A DNA stretch of 64,000 nt from Falcatimonas sp. MSJ-15 (GTDB lineage Bacteria; Bacillota; Clostridia; Lachnospirales; Lachnospiraceae). The stretch lies in assembly GCF_018918265.1 (NCBI RefSeq), contig NZ_JAHLQC010000005.1, forward strand, positions 62,001-126,000, read 5' to 3'. Below are positions 25,492 to 35,011 of this stretch, in pieces (positions within the stretch are counted from its first letter, which is position 1; each line of letters begins with the position of its first letter). The position numbers and the translations under genes were made by a program. A model generated the notes under the pieces. It made no database searches, was not told the origin of the DNA, and saw only the letters and a list, made by a program, of their open reading frames with translations.

Positions 25492-26280
25492 ATGGAGAAG
25501 ATAATATATTATGAAGATGAACTTAATGATGAATTCTCCAGTGCGCAGATAGATATAAGGACTATTGATGAGAACTATGTTTTCATTCATGGTCCTTTTT
25601 GGGATAAATGTTCATTGGTTATTCAAAATGTTCTTAGCATGCCAATTAAGTATCTATATGCGAAACTGAAGTTTAGAATTAAGTTTATAGGCAAAGAGAA
25701 AGTAAAACCATATAAAAGTCAGGGATACTTCATATATGGCAATCATACACAGCCATTTGCTGATACATTTATCCCAAGTCTGATGATGTATCCAAAGCGT
25801 AATTTTTTTATAGTTAATCCGGCTAATGTATCAATAAAAGGTATTGGCTGGCTTGTCGCTATGCTTGGAGCGATTCCGATACCTACGAATATTAATGGAA
25901 TGAAAGGATTTCTTAATTCTGTTGAAAATAAGATTAAGAGAAATAGTGCAGTTACTATATATCCGGAAGCACATATCTGGCCTTATTATACAGGAATAAG
26001 ACCATTTAAAGATGTATCTTTTAAATATCCGGTAAGGCTTAAGACACCGGTGTTTTGTTTTACGAATTGTTATGTAAGACGTGGTAAGAAAGGTAATAAA
26101 GTGCAGATTGTTACATACGTTGATGGACCATTCTACCCGGATGAGACGCTTAAGCCTAAGGAACGTCAGAGAAAACTTAGAGATGAAGTATATAATGCAA
26201 TGTGTGAAAGAGCCAAGAATAGTAATGTGGAAGTTATAAGATATGTAAAGAAAGAGAATAAGGTGTCTTGTCAGCTGTAA
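25492..26280 (+). CDS. PlsC-like acyltransferase (second)
   Basis: This acyltransferase of about 262 residues belongs to the same broad family as the previous one. It has YGNHTQPFADTFIPSL (Asn-His-x4-Asp), LGAIPIPTNINGMKGF and VTIYPEAHIWPYYTGIRPFK. ATG codons occur at 25486 (upstream of the GGAAGAGTG-like sequence) and at 25492. The GAAGAGTGTAT spacing favours the later one slightly; the difference is two residues. Two different acyltransferases beside two GT8 enzymes suggest a dedicated lipid-modification set. The region 25345-25485 holds no gene. Confidence 0.78.
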   Translation: MEKIIYYEDELNDEFSSAQIDIRTIDENYVFIHGPFWDKCSLVIQNVLSMPIKYLYAKLKFRIKFIGKEKVKPYKSQGYFIYGNHTQPFADTFIPSLMMYPKRNFFIVNPANVSIKGIGWLVAMLGAIPIPTNINGMKGFLNSVENKIKRNSAVTIYPEAHIWPYYTGIRPFKDVSFKYPVRLKTPVFCFTNCYVRRGKKGNKVQIVTYVDGPFYPDETLKPKERQRKLRDEVYNAMCERAKNSNVEVIRYVKKENKVSCQL

Positions 26281-26359
26281 GAACATGTGCTATACTTCGT
26301 TTATAATTGTCAGAATGTACACTTTTATGTGCATTGACTAGTTACGGAGAATGAGTGAA

Positions 26360-27295
26360 ATGGAGAAAATTGAGATGAATAAAGAGAAAATTGAGGAGAT
26401 TAAGAGACTTAAAGAAGAAAAAAATGCAGTAATTCTTGCGCATTATTATGTAAAGCCTGAAGTGCAGGCGATTGCTGATTATATTGGTGATTCCTATTAT
26501 CTTAGTAAGATTGCAGTAGGACTCGATAATCCTATAATTGTATTCTGTGGAGTATCATTCATGGGAGAGAGTGCCAAACTTCTTAATCCTGATAAGACAG
26601 TTCTTATGCCAGAACCAACTGCTGACTGCCCTATGGCACATATGGTTAATGAGATTACGGTTGATAATGCAAGGGACAGATATGATGATCTGGCTGTTGT
26701 ATGTTATATTAATTCAACTGCTGAGATTAAGTCATGGTCTGATGTATGTGTAACTTCTGCTAATGCAGTTAAGATTGTTAAGAATCTTCCTAATAAGAAT
26801 ATTCTTTTTATTCCAGATCGTAATCTTGCACATTATGTTGCTTCACAAGTTCCTGACAAACATTTTATATACAATGAAGGATTCTGTCCAAGACATGAAT
26901 TCATGTCAGCAAAAGAGATTGCAGAACTTAAGGAAGAACATCCTAATGCTAAGATATTAGTACATCCTGAGTGTAATCCTGATATAATAAAAATTGCTGA
27001 CTATATTGGTTCAACAAGTGGAATTATTAAGTATGCTGCTGAACATCCTGAGGAAGATGAGTTTATAATCGGAACAGTATATGGCGTTATATACAAATTA
27101 GAGATTGGAAGACCTGATGCTAAGTTCTATTTCCCTAAGACAACACCAATATGTGTCAATATGGATAAGATTACACTTGATCATGTGCTTAATGTACTAA
27201 AGACAGGAGAGAATGCCGTAGAACTGCCGGATGAAGCTATATGCGATAAAGCAAAAGAGACACTTACAAGAATGCTTGAACTTGCGGCATTATAA
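26360..27295 (+). CDS. nadA: Quinolinate synthase
   Basis: This 4Fe-4S enzyme of about 311 residues condenses iminoaspartate with dihydroxyacetone phosphate to quinolinate in NAD synthesis. Conserved pieces are AVILAHYYVKPEVQAIADYIGDSYYLSKIA, VFCGVSFMGESAKLLNP (first cluster Cys), TADCPMAHM, CYINSTAEIKSWSDVCVTSANA, HPECNPDI (second Cys) and GTVYGVIYKLE. A GGAG at 26345-26348 is too close to the ATG at 26351 and fits the ATG at 26360 better. The partners nadB and nadC are not adjacent. A terminator hairpin follows at 27332-27374. Confidence 0.93.
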   Translation: MEKIEMNKEKIEEIKRLKEEKNAVILAHYYVKPEVQAIADYIGDSYYLSKIAVGLDNPIIVFCGVSFMGESAKLLNPDKTVLMPEPTADCPMAHMVNEITVDNARDRYDDLAVVCYINSTAEIKSWSDVCVTSANAVKIVKNLPNKNILFIPDRNLAHYVASQVPDKHFIYNEGFCPRHEFMSAKEIAELKEEHPNAKILVHPECNPDIIKIADYIGSTSGIIKYAAEHPEEDEFIIGTVYGVIYKLEIGRPDAKFYFPKTTPICVNMDKITLDHVLNVLKTGENAVELPDEAICDKAKETLTRMLELAAL

Positions 27296-27331
27296 GAATA
27301 TAGTATATATTAACAATAATAATCTTATGAG

Positions 27332-27375
27332 AATAGTCTTTGTAGCTTAGATAATAGCTGCAAAGACTATTTTTA
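27332..27375 (+). terminator. Terminator of nadA
   Basis: AATAGTCTTTG (27332-27342) pairs perfectly with CAAAGACTATT (27361-27371), followed by TTTT. The rest of the gap to enolase holds a second hairpin at 27477-27519 and the enolase promoter and leader. Confidence 0.8.
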
Positions 27376-27476
27376 GTAAGAAGTATCATGAATTTAGATG
27401 ATGTGTGACTTATCATATCTTTTGCGCTATTTAAGCACAAAGTATGGATGCAGAAAATTGAATAAATACCTACCTT

Positions 27477-27519
27477 ACTGCCTATAATAGTATTATAACA
27501 GGATGCTATTATAGGCAGT
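27477..27519. terminator. Second perfect hairpin between nadA and eno
   Basis: Fourteen-base arms ACTGCCTATAATAG (27477-27490) and CTATTATAGGCAGT (27506-27519) are perfectly complementary, with TTTCTCTTTG after the right arm. It may be a back-up terminator or the end of a small transcript. Confidence 0.55.
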
Positions 27520-27571
27520 TTCTCTTTGTAAAGCAAAGGTAATATTGAAAAAAGTTTATCAAATTTTATAC

Positions 27572-27600
27572 TTGCAAAACAAAATGAGTTATGCTAATCT
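27572..27600 (+). promoter_or_regulatory. Extended -10 promoter of eno
   Basis: TTGCAA (27572-27577), 17 bp, then TAATCT (27595-27600) preceded by TGC, an extended -10. It gives an mRNA leader of about 108 nt with two hairpins, GTTAG-CTAAC near 27608-27623 and CCTTTCTGCCT/AGGCAGAGAGG at 27648-27682. Confidence 0.65.
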
Positions 27601-27711
27601 AATATCAGTTAGAAAAACCTAACTAATGTGAATAAATCTTGTGTTCTCCTTTCTGCCTTGTATGCAGAGCGAGGCAGAGAGGAAATAAAAAAATACCGAA
27701 GGGAAAGGTGA

Positions 27712-29010
<1,299 letters not shown>

Positions 29011-29060
29011 TATAGGCTTTGATTTATGCGAGTAACATCGCAGATTATAGATTAGTTTAG

Positions 29061-29095
29061 ATAAATTTTAAGTTCTTGCATCGCTTAAAATTTAT
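29061..29095. repeat. 12-bp perfect inverted repeat after eno
   Basis: ATAAATTTTAAG (29061-29072) and CTTAAAATTTAT (29084-29095) flank an 11-base loop. It is AT-only in the stem and lacks a T-run. It may be an mRNA 3' structure. Confidence 0.5.
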
Positions 29096-29131
29096 TATAA
29101 ACCATACGTTTTATTTCCTTTTACTCATAAG

Positions 29132-29171
29132 AATACCACGTTCAGGAGGGCTACTGAATGTGGTATTTTTT
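29132..29171 (+). terminator. Terminator of eno
   Basis: AATACCACGTTCAG (29132-29145) pairs with CTGAATGTGGTATT (29153-29166) with one G-U pair, followed by a T-run. Confidence 0.88.
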
Positions 29172-29347
29172 ATTGGAAATTGATATGGTAGTATGATAGT
29201 ATATATTATATGAAGTTGGACGATAGAAACTGCATCAGATGAAGTTATAGGTGGGAATTGTAGTGGCAAAGTTGTAGTAGCATATATTGGATTAGAAAAA
29301 AAGTAATGGATAAAATTGAAGATAAAATATAAAAGAAAGGTGAGTAA

Positions 29348-29787
29348 ATGAGTCAGACAAAAGTAACAATAGGTAATCAGGAGTTTGAAAAGATAATTAA
29401 AAATGATTATTTTTATATAGATAAAACATTGTTTATTAAGAAATGGTGGGAATCGGGCGATATTGTAACACTTATAACAAGACCAAGACGTTTTGGTAAG
29501 ACTCTTAATATGGATATGTTAAAAAGCTTTTTCTCTATAGAGAGAGTGGATTTGGAAGATATGATGTTATGATGATACCAAAGAGAGAAGAACTTCCTGG
29601 AATAATAATGGAATTTAAAGTAAGAAGCAGTCGTAAGGAGAGAACACCCAAAGAGACAGTAAAGGCGGCACTTACACAGATAGAAGAGAATAACTATGAT
29701 GAGGAATTACTTACTCTTGGAGTAAAAAGGGAGAGAATACTGCATTATGGATTCGCATTTGATGGTAAGGAAGTGCTTATAGGATAG
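29348..29787 (+). pseudogene. AAA-ATPase-like/PD-(D/E)XK (PF09820/PF08011) gene with internal deletion
   Basis: Two pieces of one gene family are joined. The first (29348 on) encodes the N terminus typical of AAA-ATPase_like proteins: FEKIIKNDYFYIDKTLFIKKWWE, then the Walker-like TRPRRFGKTLNMDMLKSFFSIE. The second encodes the C-terminal nuclease-like part: IPKREELPGIIMEFK, ALTQIEENNYDEELL, ILHYGFAFDGKEVLIG. Reading the second piece upstream of its ATG at 29569 gives SGFGRYDVM, the usual lead-in to that region. The deletion joint therefore lies near 29540-29547, within AGAGAGAG. Several hundred codons are missing and the two parts are in different frames. The family is common in Lachnospiraceae and of unknown role. 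Confidence 0.85.
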
Positions 29788-29880
29788 AACTTAAAAAAAG
29801 CAATCTCAGATATCTTATATAGGAGTATTGTATAAGTATATTTTTGGAAAGTAAAATATGTTATAAACTTGAGGGGAAAA

Positions 29881-29902
29881 CCCCCATAGCTTGCTATGGG
29901 GA
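29881..29902. repeat. CCCCATAGC/GCTATGGGG hairpin, possible IS200-like end
   Basis: Perfect nine-base arms (29882-29890 and 29893-29901) sit in an otherwise gene-poor stretch, with GGGGAAAAC just before. Hairpins of this kind mark the ends of IS200/IS605 elements and REP-like sequences. No transposase is present, so at most a relic. Confidence 0.4.
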
Positions 29903-29921
29903 TGAAGTGATGCACGGCTAG

Positions 29922-30077
29922 GTATTTGGTTGGTGGGACTGTGTATTAAATATAGAAGATGCTACATATGTGTATCCCCATCAGAATTATGGCATATGGA
30001 GCAAAATTGTAATTCCAACAATCGAAGATTGTAAATCTCTTATTAAAGCTTGTGAATTTTATCGTTTGTACATATAA
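29922..30077 (+). pseudogene. Possible C-terminal gene fragment of unknown family
   Basis: The frame from 29922 to the stop at 30077 encodes about 51 residues of protein-like composition (FGWWDCVLNIEDATYVYPHQ, then YGIWSKIVIPTIEDCKSLIK). It has no start codon at the beginning and a stop directly upstream at 29919. It could be the 3' remnant of a gene lost when the island was rearranged. I do not recognise the family. Confidence 0.35.
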
Positions 30078-30119
30078 TTACTTAATGAATATATAAAAAG
30101 ATGATGTAAAGGATTTTGA

Positions 30120-30881
30120 GTGCCAGATATGAATATTTTGATTTGTGATGATAACCAGGATGTGGTAATACAGGAGGAATTTGTTGTTGAGGAGGCATTG
30201 GTCGCTATAAAAAAGCGTGGAAACATCAGAACATTTACTTCTGCAAAAGCATGTTTAACCGCTGTTGAAGAGAATAAAAAAGAATATGGGATTATTTTCT
30301 TAGATATTGAAATGCCATATATTTCAGGATTGGAATTAGGGAAAAAAATAAAAGAAATTAACCCTATGATACAGATTATATTTGTCACCAGCTTTGAAAA
30401 ATACTCTTTATCAGCTTATGAGGTGCATCCATTCCATTATGTGGTAAAACCGCTGAAACTGGAAAAGGTAAAAGAGATTATCTTAAGTGTTATGCAATAT
30501 GAAAAGGCAGGCGGCTTGGCAGTTTCTGATTGTCCTAAGATTAAAGTGGAGATAAATAGAGATATTATATCTATACCAACAGAAACAATCTGTTATATAG
30601 AAAAAGAAAAAAATACTTGCAACATTGTAACGCAATCTAAGGAATACCAGGTATATGCCAGCTTAAAAGATTTGGAGAATCAAGTAGTGGAGCTGAAGGC
30701 AGATAAGCTATATCGTTGCCATCAGTCTTTTATTGTGAACTTGAACTATGTACAAAGATATGAGAGCAGTGTATTTGTTTTGGAAAATGAATGTGTAATT
30801 CCGATTAGTCGGGGAAAAAGAGCGGAAGCAAAGAAAAAATTTTATGATATTCTTAGAAAGGCAGGAGGGCCATGCGAGTAA
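30120..30881 (+). CDS. LytTR-family response regulator (AgrA-like)
   Basis: This 253-residue regulator has a receiver domain (about 4-125) with acidic Asp10/Asp11, phospho-acceptor Asp62 (IIFLDIEMPYISGLEL), and Lys in HYVVKPLKLEK. A LytTR DNA-binding domain follows (about 145-250: IETICYIEKEKNTCNIV, LYRCHQSFIVNLNYVQRYE, IPISRGKRAEAKKKF). A GTG at 30120 with AAAGG seven bases upstream is preferred over the ATG at 30129. It overlaps the kinase start by ten bases. Such pairs control peptide-sensing or bacteriocin genes. Codon choice is more mixed than in flanking genes, suggesting acquisition. Confidence 0.9.
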   Translation: MPDMNILICDDNQDVVIQEEFVVEEALVAIKKRGNIRTFTSAKACLTAVEENKKEYGIIFLDIEMPYISGLELGKKIKEINPMIQIIFVTSFEKYSLSAYEVHPFHYVVKPLKLEKVKEIILSVMQYEKAGGLAVSDCPKIKVEINRDIISIPTETICYIEKEKNTCNIVTQSKEYQVYASLKDLENQVVELKADKLYRCHQSFIVNLNYVQRYESSVFVLENECVIPISRGKRAEAKKKFYDILRKAGGPCE

Positions 30882-32161
30882 TTACACCAGTATTTTTAGA
30901 TGTTTTTTTATTTTACTGCTATTTGAATATGGAGTATCGCTTAAAAGTATCACGTATAAAGGGGAATATCTACATCATACTACTGACTTCTCTTAGTGCA
31001 TTGGCTGTCAATACATTGCCGGAGATACCGTTTTGCCAACTTTTTGTATATGTTTTGATAATGCCATTGATAGCAGCATTGTTTTATGGGAATACATGGA
31101 TTAAGGTTGTCAGTTATTTAAAATTGCTTTTAGCACTGACGGTACTAAATCTCCTGAGTGCATGCATACTTAATCAAATAAAAGGAATTGATAATAAAAA
31201 CAGTACTTTTGTTATTTTTGTAGCTTATACAGTGACAACCAGAATGTTTGTTTATTTATATTTAAGGAAACATAGTAACCAAAAGAAAATCAATTATTTT
31301 GAATTGACTGCCTATCGTTATATTTTAATAAAATCTATAATTTCGATTGCGTTGTTGATTGCTAATTCTTATATTATGCTAAATGAAGAGATGCTTCATA
31401 TCGAACTTTTGTGGAATATGAGGATTGTTTTATTGGTGATATTGGTAATATTAGTAATCAGCATTTTTGGCGATATTGAAAATGAAGCGCAAAAAGTCCT
31501 GAAAAATATGAGGTATGAACAGCAGGTGGATCTTGAAAGAAATTATTTGAACGTAATCAGCACAAGGACACGGGAACTTGCAAAAATACGGCATGATATT
31601 AAAGATCATATTTTTATGATTAATTATCTTGCAGATAAAGATGATATGCAAGGAATAAAACAATATCTTGGGAAAATTCCAATTGTCGAGGGAATAGCGT
31701 TGATTACAATTCCGCAAAAAGAGTGGCTTGGGGCGCTTATTTATTCAAAGGCAGAAAAAGCAAAGAAATTAGGGATTGAATTTGATTTTGAAAACCAATG
31801 GAATCCTGAACTTGAAATTTTAGTGGACAATATGGATCTGCTGAGCCTGACTTCAAACTTATTGGATAATGCAGTTGAAGCGGCGCAGAAAGTAATAGAT
31901 TCGGAGAAGAAAAAGATAAAAGTTATTTTTAATCAGAATAAGGGGTATTTGATTATTGACGTATGGAATTATTATAATAAAAATTTTTTAGATGTTGTGG
32001 GAAACAGATTTAAGACTACAAAAAAGGATAAGCAGCTTCATGGAAAAGGGATGGACATTATTCGGGAAACAACGTTAAAATATAAGGGGGATTTCTCATA
32101 TGAAATTATAGCAGATAAAATTATAATGAAAACAACGATACAAAATATATCAGTGAGATAA
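30872..32161 (+). CDS. GHKL sensor histidine kinase (AgrC-like)
   Basis: This 429-residue membrane kinase has about six membrane segments (residues 5-200), as in AgrC/ComD peptide receptors. A dimerisation helix carries the phospho-acceptor His241 (KIRHDIKDHIF), and a GHKL ATPase has its N box in LTSNLLDNAVEAAQ and G2 in LHGKGMDIIRE. It overlaps the regulator gene by ten bases, so the pair is translationally coupled. No agrB/agrD-like peptide gene is visible nearby, so the signal is either external, such as a bacteriocin or host peptide, or encoded elsewhere. Confidence 0.88.
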   Translation: MRVITPVFLDVFLFYCYLNMEYRLKVSRIKGNIYIILLTSLSALAVNTLPEIPFCQLFVYVLIMPLIAALFYGNTWIKVVSYLKLLLALTVLNLLSACILNQIKGIDNKNSTFVIFVAYTVTTRMFVYLYLRKHSNQKKINYFELTAYRYILIKSIISIALLIANSYIMLNEEMLHIELLWNMRIVLLVILVILVISIFGDIENEAQKVLKNMRYEQQVDLERNYLNVISTRTRELAKIRHDIKDHIFMINYLADKDDMQGIKQYLGKIPIVEGIALITIPQKEWLGALIYSKAEKAKKLGIEFDFENQWNPELEILVDNMDLLSLTSNLLDNAVEAAQKVIDSEKKKIKVIFNQNKGYLIIDVWNYYNKNFLDVVGNRFKTTKKDKQLHGKGMDIIRETTLKYKGDFSYEIIADKIIMKTTIQNISVR

Positions 32162-32163
32162 TG

Positions 32164-32212
32164 GCGCTCTGCCGGATAGAAGTAACTATGACTATCAGGC
32201 AGGGCTTTTTTT
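32164..32212 (+). terminator. Terminator between the two-component system and the ABC genes
   Basis: GCTCTGCCGGATAG pairs with CTATCAGGCAGGGC across a short loop, followed by seven T. It begins three bases after the kinase stop. The ABC operon must therefore start from its own promoter in 32213-32332. Confidence 0.85.
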
Positions 32213-32332
32213 ACAGAATATCACGACTTTTTAACCAAATATCATTTTTGAAGCATGAGCATAAGTATATCAGCTACAATAAGGACAGTTCAAGGAAGAA
32301 ATAAAGATAAGATTGGAAGGAAGGGAAAGTAG

Positions 32333-33241
32333 ATGAAGAAAAAGGAAGTGTTAGTAAATATTTCTCATCTGAAAAAATCATATGGAGAGAAAAGAATTTT
32401 AAGAGATATTAATCTTACAATCAAAAAAGGAGAAGTAGTTGGATTATTAGGGGTAAATGGAGCCGGAAAAACAACACTAATGAACTGCATTGCAGGAATG
32501 GTGCCATTTTCAGAAGGAGATATCCTGTTTCATGGAAAAGACTTATCAGAGAACCGGCATGAGCTTAACAAAATTGGCTTTTTGATAAAAGCAACTTTTT
32601 TGGAATACCTGACTGCGGAGGAAAACTTGAGAGTTCTTGGAACTTATGCGGGAATCCCTAAAAGTGAACTGGATATATTGGTGCCTAAAGTATTAAAAAT
32701 CGTCCAGCTTTATGACAAGCGAGAAGAATATATTACCGGCTTTTCTTTTGGCCAGCAACAGAGGCTTGGAGTTGCCCAGGCAATTTTAGGGGAAAAAGAT
32801 ATTTTGATTTTGGATGAACCATTTGTAGGATTGGACAGTGAGGGGAAAGAAATGCTGGAAAAAGTGATTCTTGAAAAATCACAGAAAAGCGGAACGGCAG
32901 TATTGCTTTCTTCACATGATATGAAAGAGATTGAAAAAGTATGTGACAGGGTAGTGATCATGAAAGATGGAAATATTGTTTTCAATGACACTTTTGAAAT
33001 AAGACAGACTGTGCATATCCAACTAAAAGTAAAAGGTGGGGAATTAAAAAGCTATTTGAGTATATTTCCTCTAAAAGAAAAAATTACAGTACATGGAGAT
33101 GGGGTAATTGAAGTGGAAGACACAGAAATACTGGGAACAATATTGAATCGGTTGGGAGAAGATAATATGATTGATAAATTATATGTTAAAGAGACATCAA
33201 TTCAGGAACTTTTTGACAGAATAATACGGGAGGAACTGTAA
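32333..33241 (+). CDS. ABC exporter ATPase (lantibiotic-immunity/bacitracin type)
   Basis: This 302-residue ATPase has Walker A GVNGAGKTT (about 40-48), an unusual signature FSFGQQQRLG in place of LSGGQ, Walker B ILILDEPFVGLD, an H-loop SSHD, and a C-terminal extension of about 80 residues as in BcrA/LanF proteins. Two membrane genes follow, the first starting at the base where this gene ends. Together they make a LanFEG-like exporter that would remove an antimicrobial peptide from the membrane. The neighbouring two-component system is its likely regulator. GGAAGGGAAAGT lies before the ATG. Confidence 0.88.
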   Translation: MKKKEVLVNISHLKKSYGEKRILRDINLTIKKGEVVGLLGVNGAGKTTLMNCIAGMVPFSEGDILFHGKDLSENRHELNKIGFLIKATFLEYLTAEENLRVLGTYAGIPKSELDILVPKVLKIVQLYDKREEYITGFSFGQQQRLGVAQAILGEKDILILDEPFVGLDSEGKEMLEKVILEKSQKSGTAVLLSSHDMKEIEKVCDRVVIMKDGNIVFNDTFEIRQTVHIQLKVKGGELKSYLSIFPLKEKITVHGDGVIEVEDTEILGTILNRLGEDNMIDKLYVKETSIQELFDRIIREEL

Positions 33242-34002
33242 TGATGAAACGGTTGGTGAAAACAGAATTTTATAAGCTCTGCAAATCGGATCATATATTG
33301 CTCATTGCGTTGCTTTTTCTGTATCCGGTAATGTGGTCTATTCTGGCGTGCCGAAATGAAATCGTTTTGGTTGAAAATGGACACAGTATGCTGTCGTGGG
33401 TTCTGATTCAGCTTTTTTCTATGGAAAAGTCGTTTATTTTAACTTTGGTGTTTGCAATGATTGTAAATACAATTGTTGGTGATGAACGGAGAAAAGGTTA
33501 TCTTTCAATGATTCAGAATAAGGGTATTTTACCAGAACAGTTCTATTTGTCAAAGGCTTTTGCTTCAATGGGATATTTGTTTCTGATATTCTTGTCCGTA
33601 ATTGTGGGAACGGTAGTCTGCTATTGGTTTTTTGTCAGAAACAACAATATAATGGCAACAGGTAAATTATGGAATACAGGGGAACTGATACCGGGCATGG
33701 AAATTTTGCTTATATGGATTTTGGATAAATGTATTCTTTTTCCAAGCATGTTTATATGGCTTTCAAAAAGGTGGAGTACTGTAAAAACGGTAGTATTCCT
33801 GATTATATTTAATTTTTTGGACAGAGGAATTGCTATGCCTCAAGGAATATCATTTTTAAGCATTTGGAGCAACTATAAAAACGCTGATCATTTTGTCAGT
33901 TTGTGCAGAGACGCTAACTTAAATATTCACTTAAGTATTATTGTACAGATTTTAATGTATAGTGGTATTTTATTGATATTGATAAAAAAGCGAAAGGAGT
34001 GA
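33241..34002 (+). CDS. ABC-2 type permease subunit (LanE/LanG-like)
   Basis: This 253-residue protein has about six membrane segments. It starts with the charged motif MMKRLVKTEFYKLCKSDHILLI typical of LanE/LanG and NatB-like permeases, and has an internal MIVNTIVGDERRKGYLSMIQNKG segment before the second helix. It begins on the last base of the ATPase gene and is followed by the second permease gene after ten bases. No other function is suggested by the sequence. It pairs with 34012-34791 to form the exporter channel. Confidence 0.82.
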   Translation: MMKRLVKTEFYKLCKSDHILLIALLFLYPVMWSILACRNEIVLVENGHSMLSWVLIQLFSMEKSFILTLVFAMIVNTIVGDERRKGYLSMIQNKGILPEQFYLSKAFASMGYLFLIFLSVIVGTVVCYWFFVRNNNIMATGKLWNTGELIPGMEILLIWILDKCILFPSMFIWLSKRWSTVKTVVFLIIFNFLDRGIAMPQGISFLSIWSNYKNADHFVSLCRDANLNIHLSIIVQILMYSGILLILIKKRKE

Positions 34003-34011
34003 TGCAGAAGT

Positions 34012-34791
34012 ATGAATAGAATAAAGGCAGAATTGTATAAATATAAAAAACGAAGAATTTATGGGTTGGCAATAATATTGCTTATTATACCGATTCTTTT
34101 AGCGTTAAACAGCATTTTTTTGACAGATCCGTATGCAGCAAAAGATCAAAGCATGTTATATTGGTGCAGTATTGCTATTTTTATGAATAGCATGATGTAT
34201 GTGACACCGATTGTATTTTCTTATGTAAGTGGTATTAACCTTTCAGAAGAAATTGAAAATCACTTTTTTGGGATAACGAGTCAAAAATGTGATAAGGTAA
34301 TCGTATATAGAACTAAGGTTTTGGCTACAATTATTGTCGCTTCAAAAATTTTTTTCGTTGAAATGGTGGGAAGTATTGCAATATATTATCTGACATACAT
34401 TGCGGGTGGAGCAGATTTAACAGGTAAGGTCTTGGGAATAGGATATAATATTGAAGTAGTCGCTTTTATTGTAGAGATGTTTCTTTTTTATTGTATACTC
34501 ATTCCGTTGATTATAAATGGAATTAGTACTTATATTACAGATAAGAACAAATTAATTATTTCATTCATCATTGTAATATTTATTGGAAGGATATTTCCAA
34601 GTAATAACTTTTTTAATCGCATCGTACCATGGAATATCTTGCGAGAGTTTAGTCAAATTGAAACAGGAGCTGGAGGAAATAATCTGTTCCAGTCATTGTT
34701 TAGCTTAGGAAATTGTATTTTAGTAGTATTATTAATCGGCTTAATTTGTTATTTAATTGGAAAAAGAAGAATTCAAAGAATAAATTTATAG
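34012..34791 (+). CDS. ABC-2 type permease subunit (LanE/LanG-like, second)
   Basis: This 259-residue membrane protein has the same layout as the preceding one: a basic start (MNRIKAELYKYKKRRIYGLA), a first helix, then GINLSEEIENHFFGITSQKCDKVIVYRTKVLAT before the next helices, and a basic end. The two permeases are clearly different proteins, as in LanE plus LanG. AAAGGAGTG lies before the start. It ends the operon; a terminator stands at 34913-34950. Specific peptide resistance cannot be predicted. Confidence 0.82.
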   Translation: MNRIKAELYKYKKRRIYGLAIILLIIPILLALNSIFLTDPYAAKDQSMLYWCSIAIFMNSMMYVTPIVFSYVSGINLSEEIENHFFGITSQKCDKVIVYRTKVLATIIVASKIFFVEMVGSIAIYYLTYIAGGADLTGKVLGIGYNIEVVAFIVEMFLFYCILIPLIINGISTYITDKNKLIISFIIVIFIGRIFPSNNFFNRIVPWNILREFSQIETGAGGNNLFQSLFSLGNCILVVLLIGLICYLIGKRRIQRINL

Positions 34792-34909
34792 GATATGGTG
34801 GGTATGAGAAGTATGAACAACAATATAACAAAGAAAAAGCCCTAATCGAATGGATTAAGGCAAATGACATAAAAGTATTAAATAGTGGAACTGCATGGAA
34901 AGAGAATTA
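34792..34909 (+). pseudogene. Possible 3' gene remnant
   Basis: After the permease stop, one frame stays open and encodes a protein-like stretch (YGGYEKYEQQYNKEKALIEW, then IKANDIKVLNSGTAWKEN) ending at 34909. It has no convincing start or ribosome site of its own. It may be the tail of a gene truncated at the island edge. The family is not recognised. Confidence 0.3.
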
Positions 34910-34912
34910 AAA

Positions 34913-34950
34913 TACCGGCACTGCCTGGGGATTAGTTGGCAGTGCCGGTA
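34913..34950. terminator. Perfect 13-bp hairpin at the right edge of the island
   Basis: TACCGGCACTGCC (34913-34925) and GGCAGTGCCGGTA (34938-34950) pair perfectly. On the minus strand it is followed by TTTTAATT. It lies between two convergent transcription units and probably serves both. Confidence 0.75.
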
Positions 34951-35011
34951 AAAAGTGTTTCAAATTAATATTTCAACAAACATTTAAAGTGGAATTTGTA
35001 TGTGATTTATA

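Noticed and set aside
32770-32784. GTTGCCCAGGCAAT resembling the Crp/Fnr-type palindrome
   Set aside because: It has one mismatch, lies inside the ABC ATPase coding region and has no promoter next to it.
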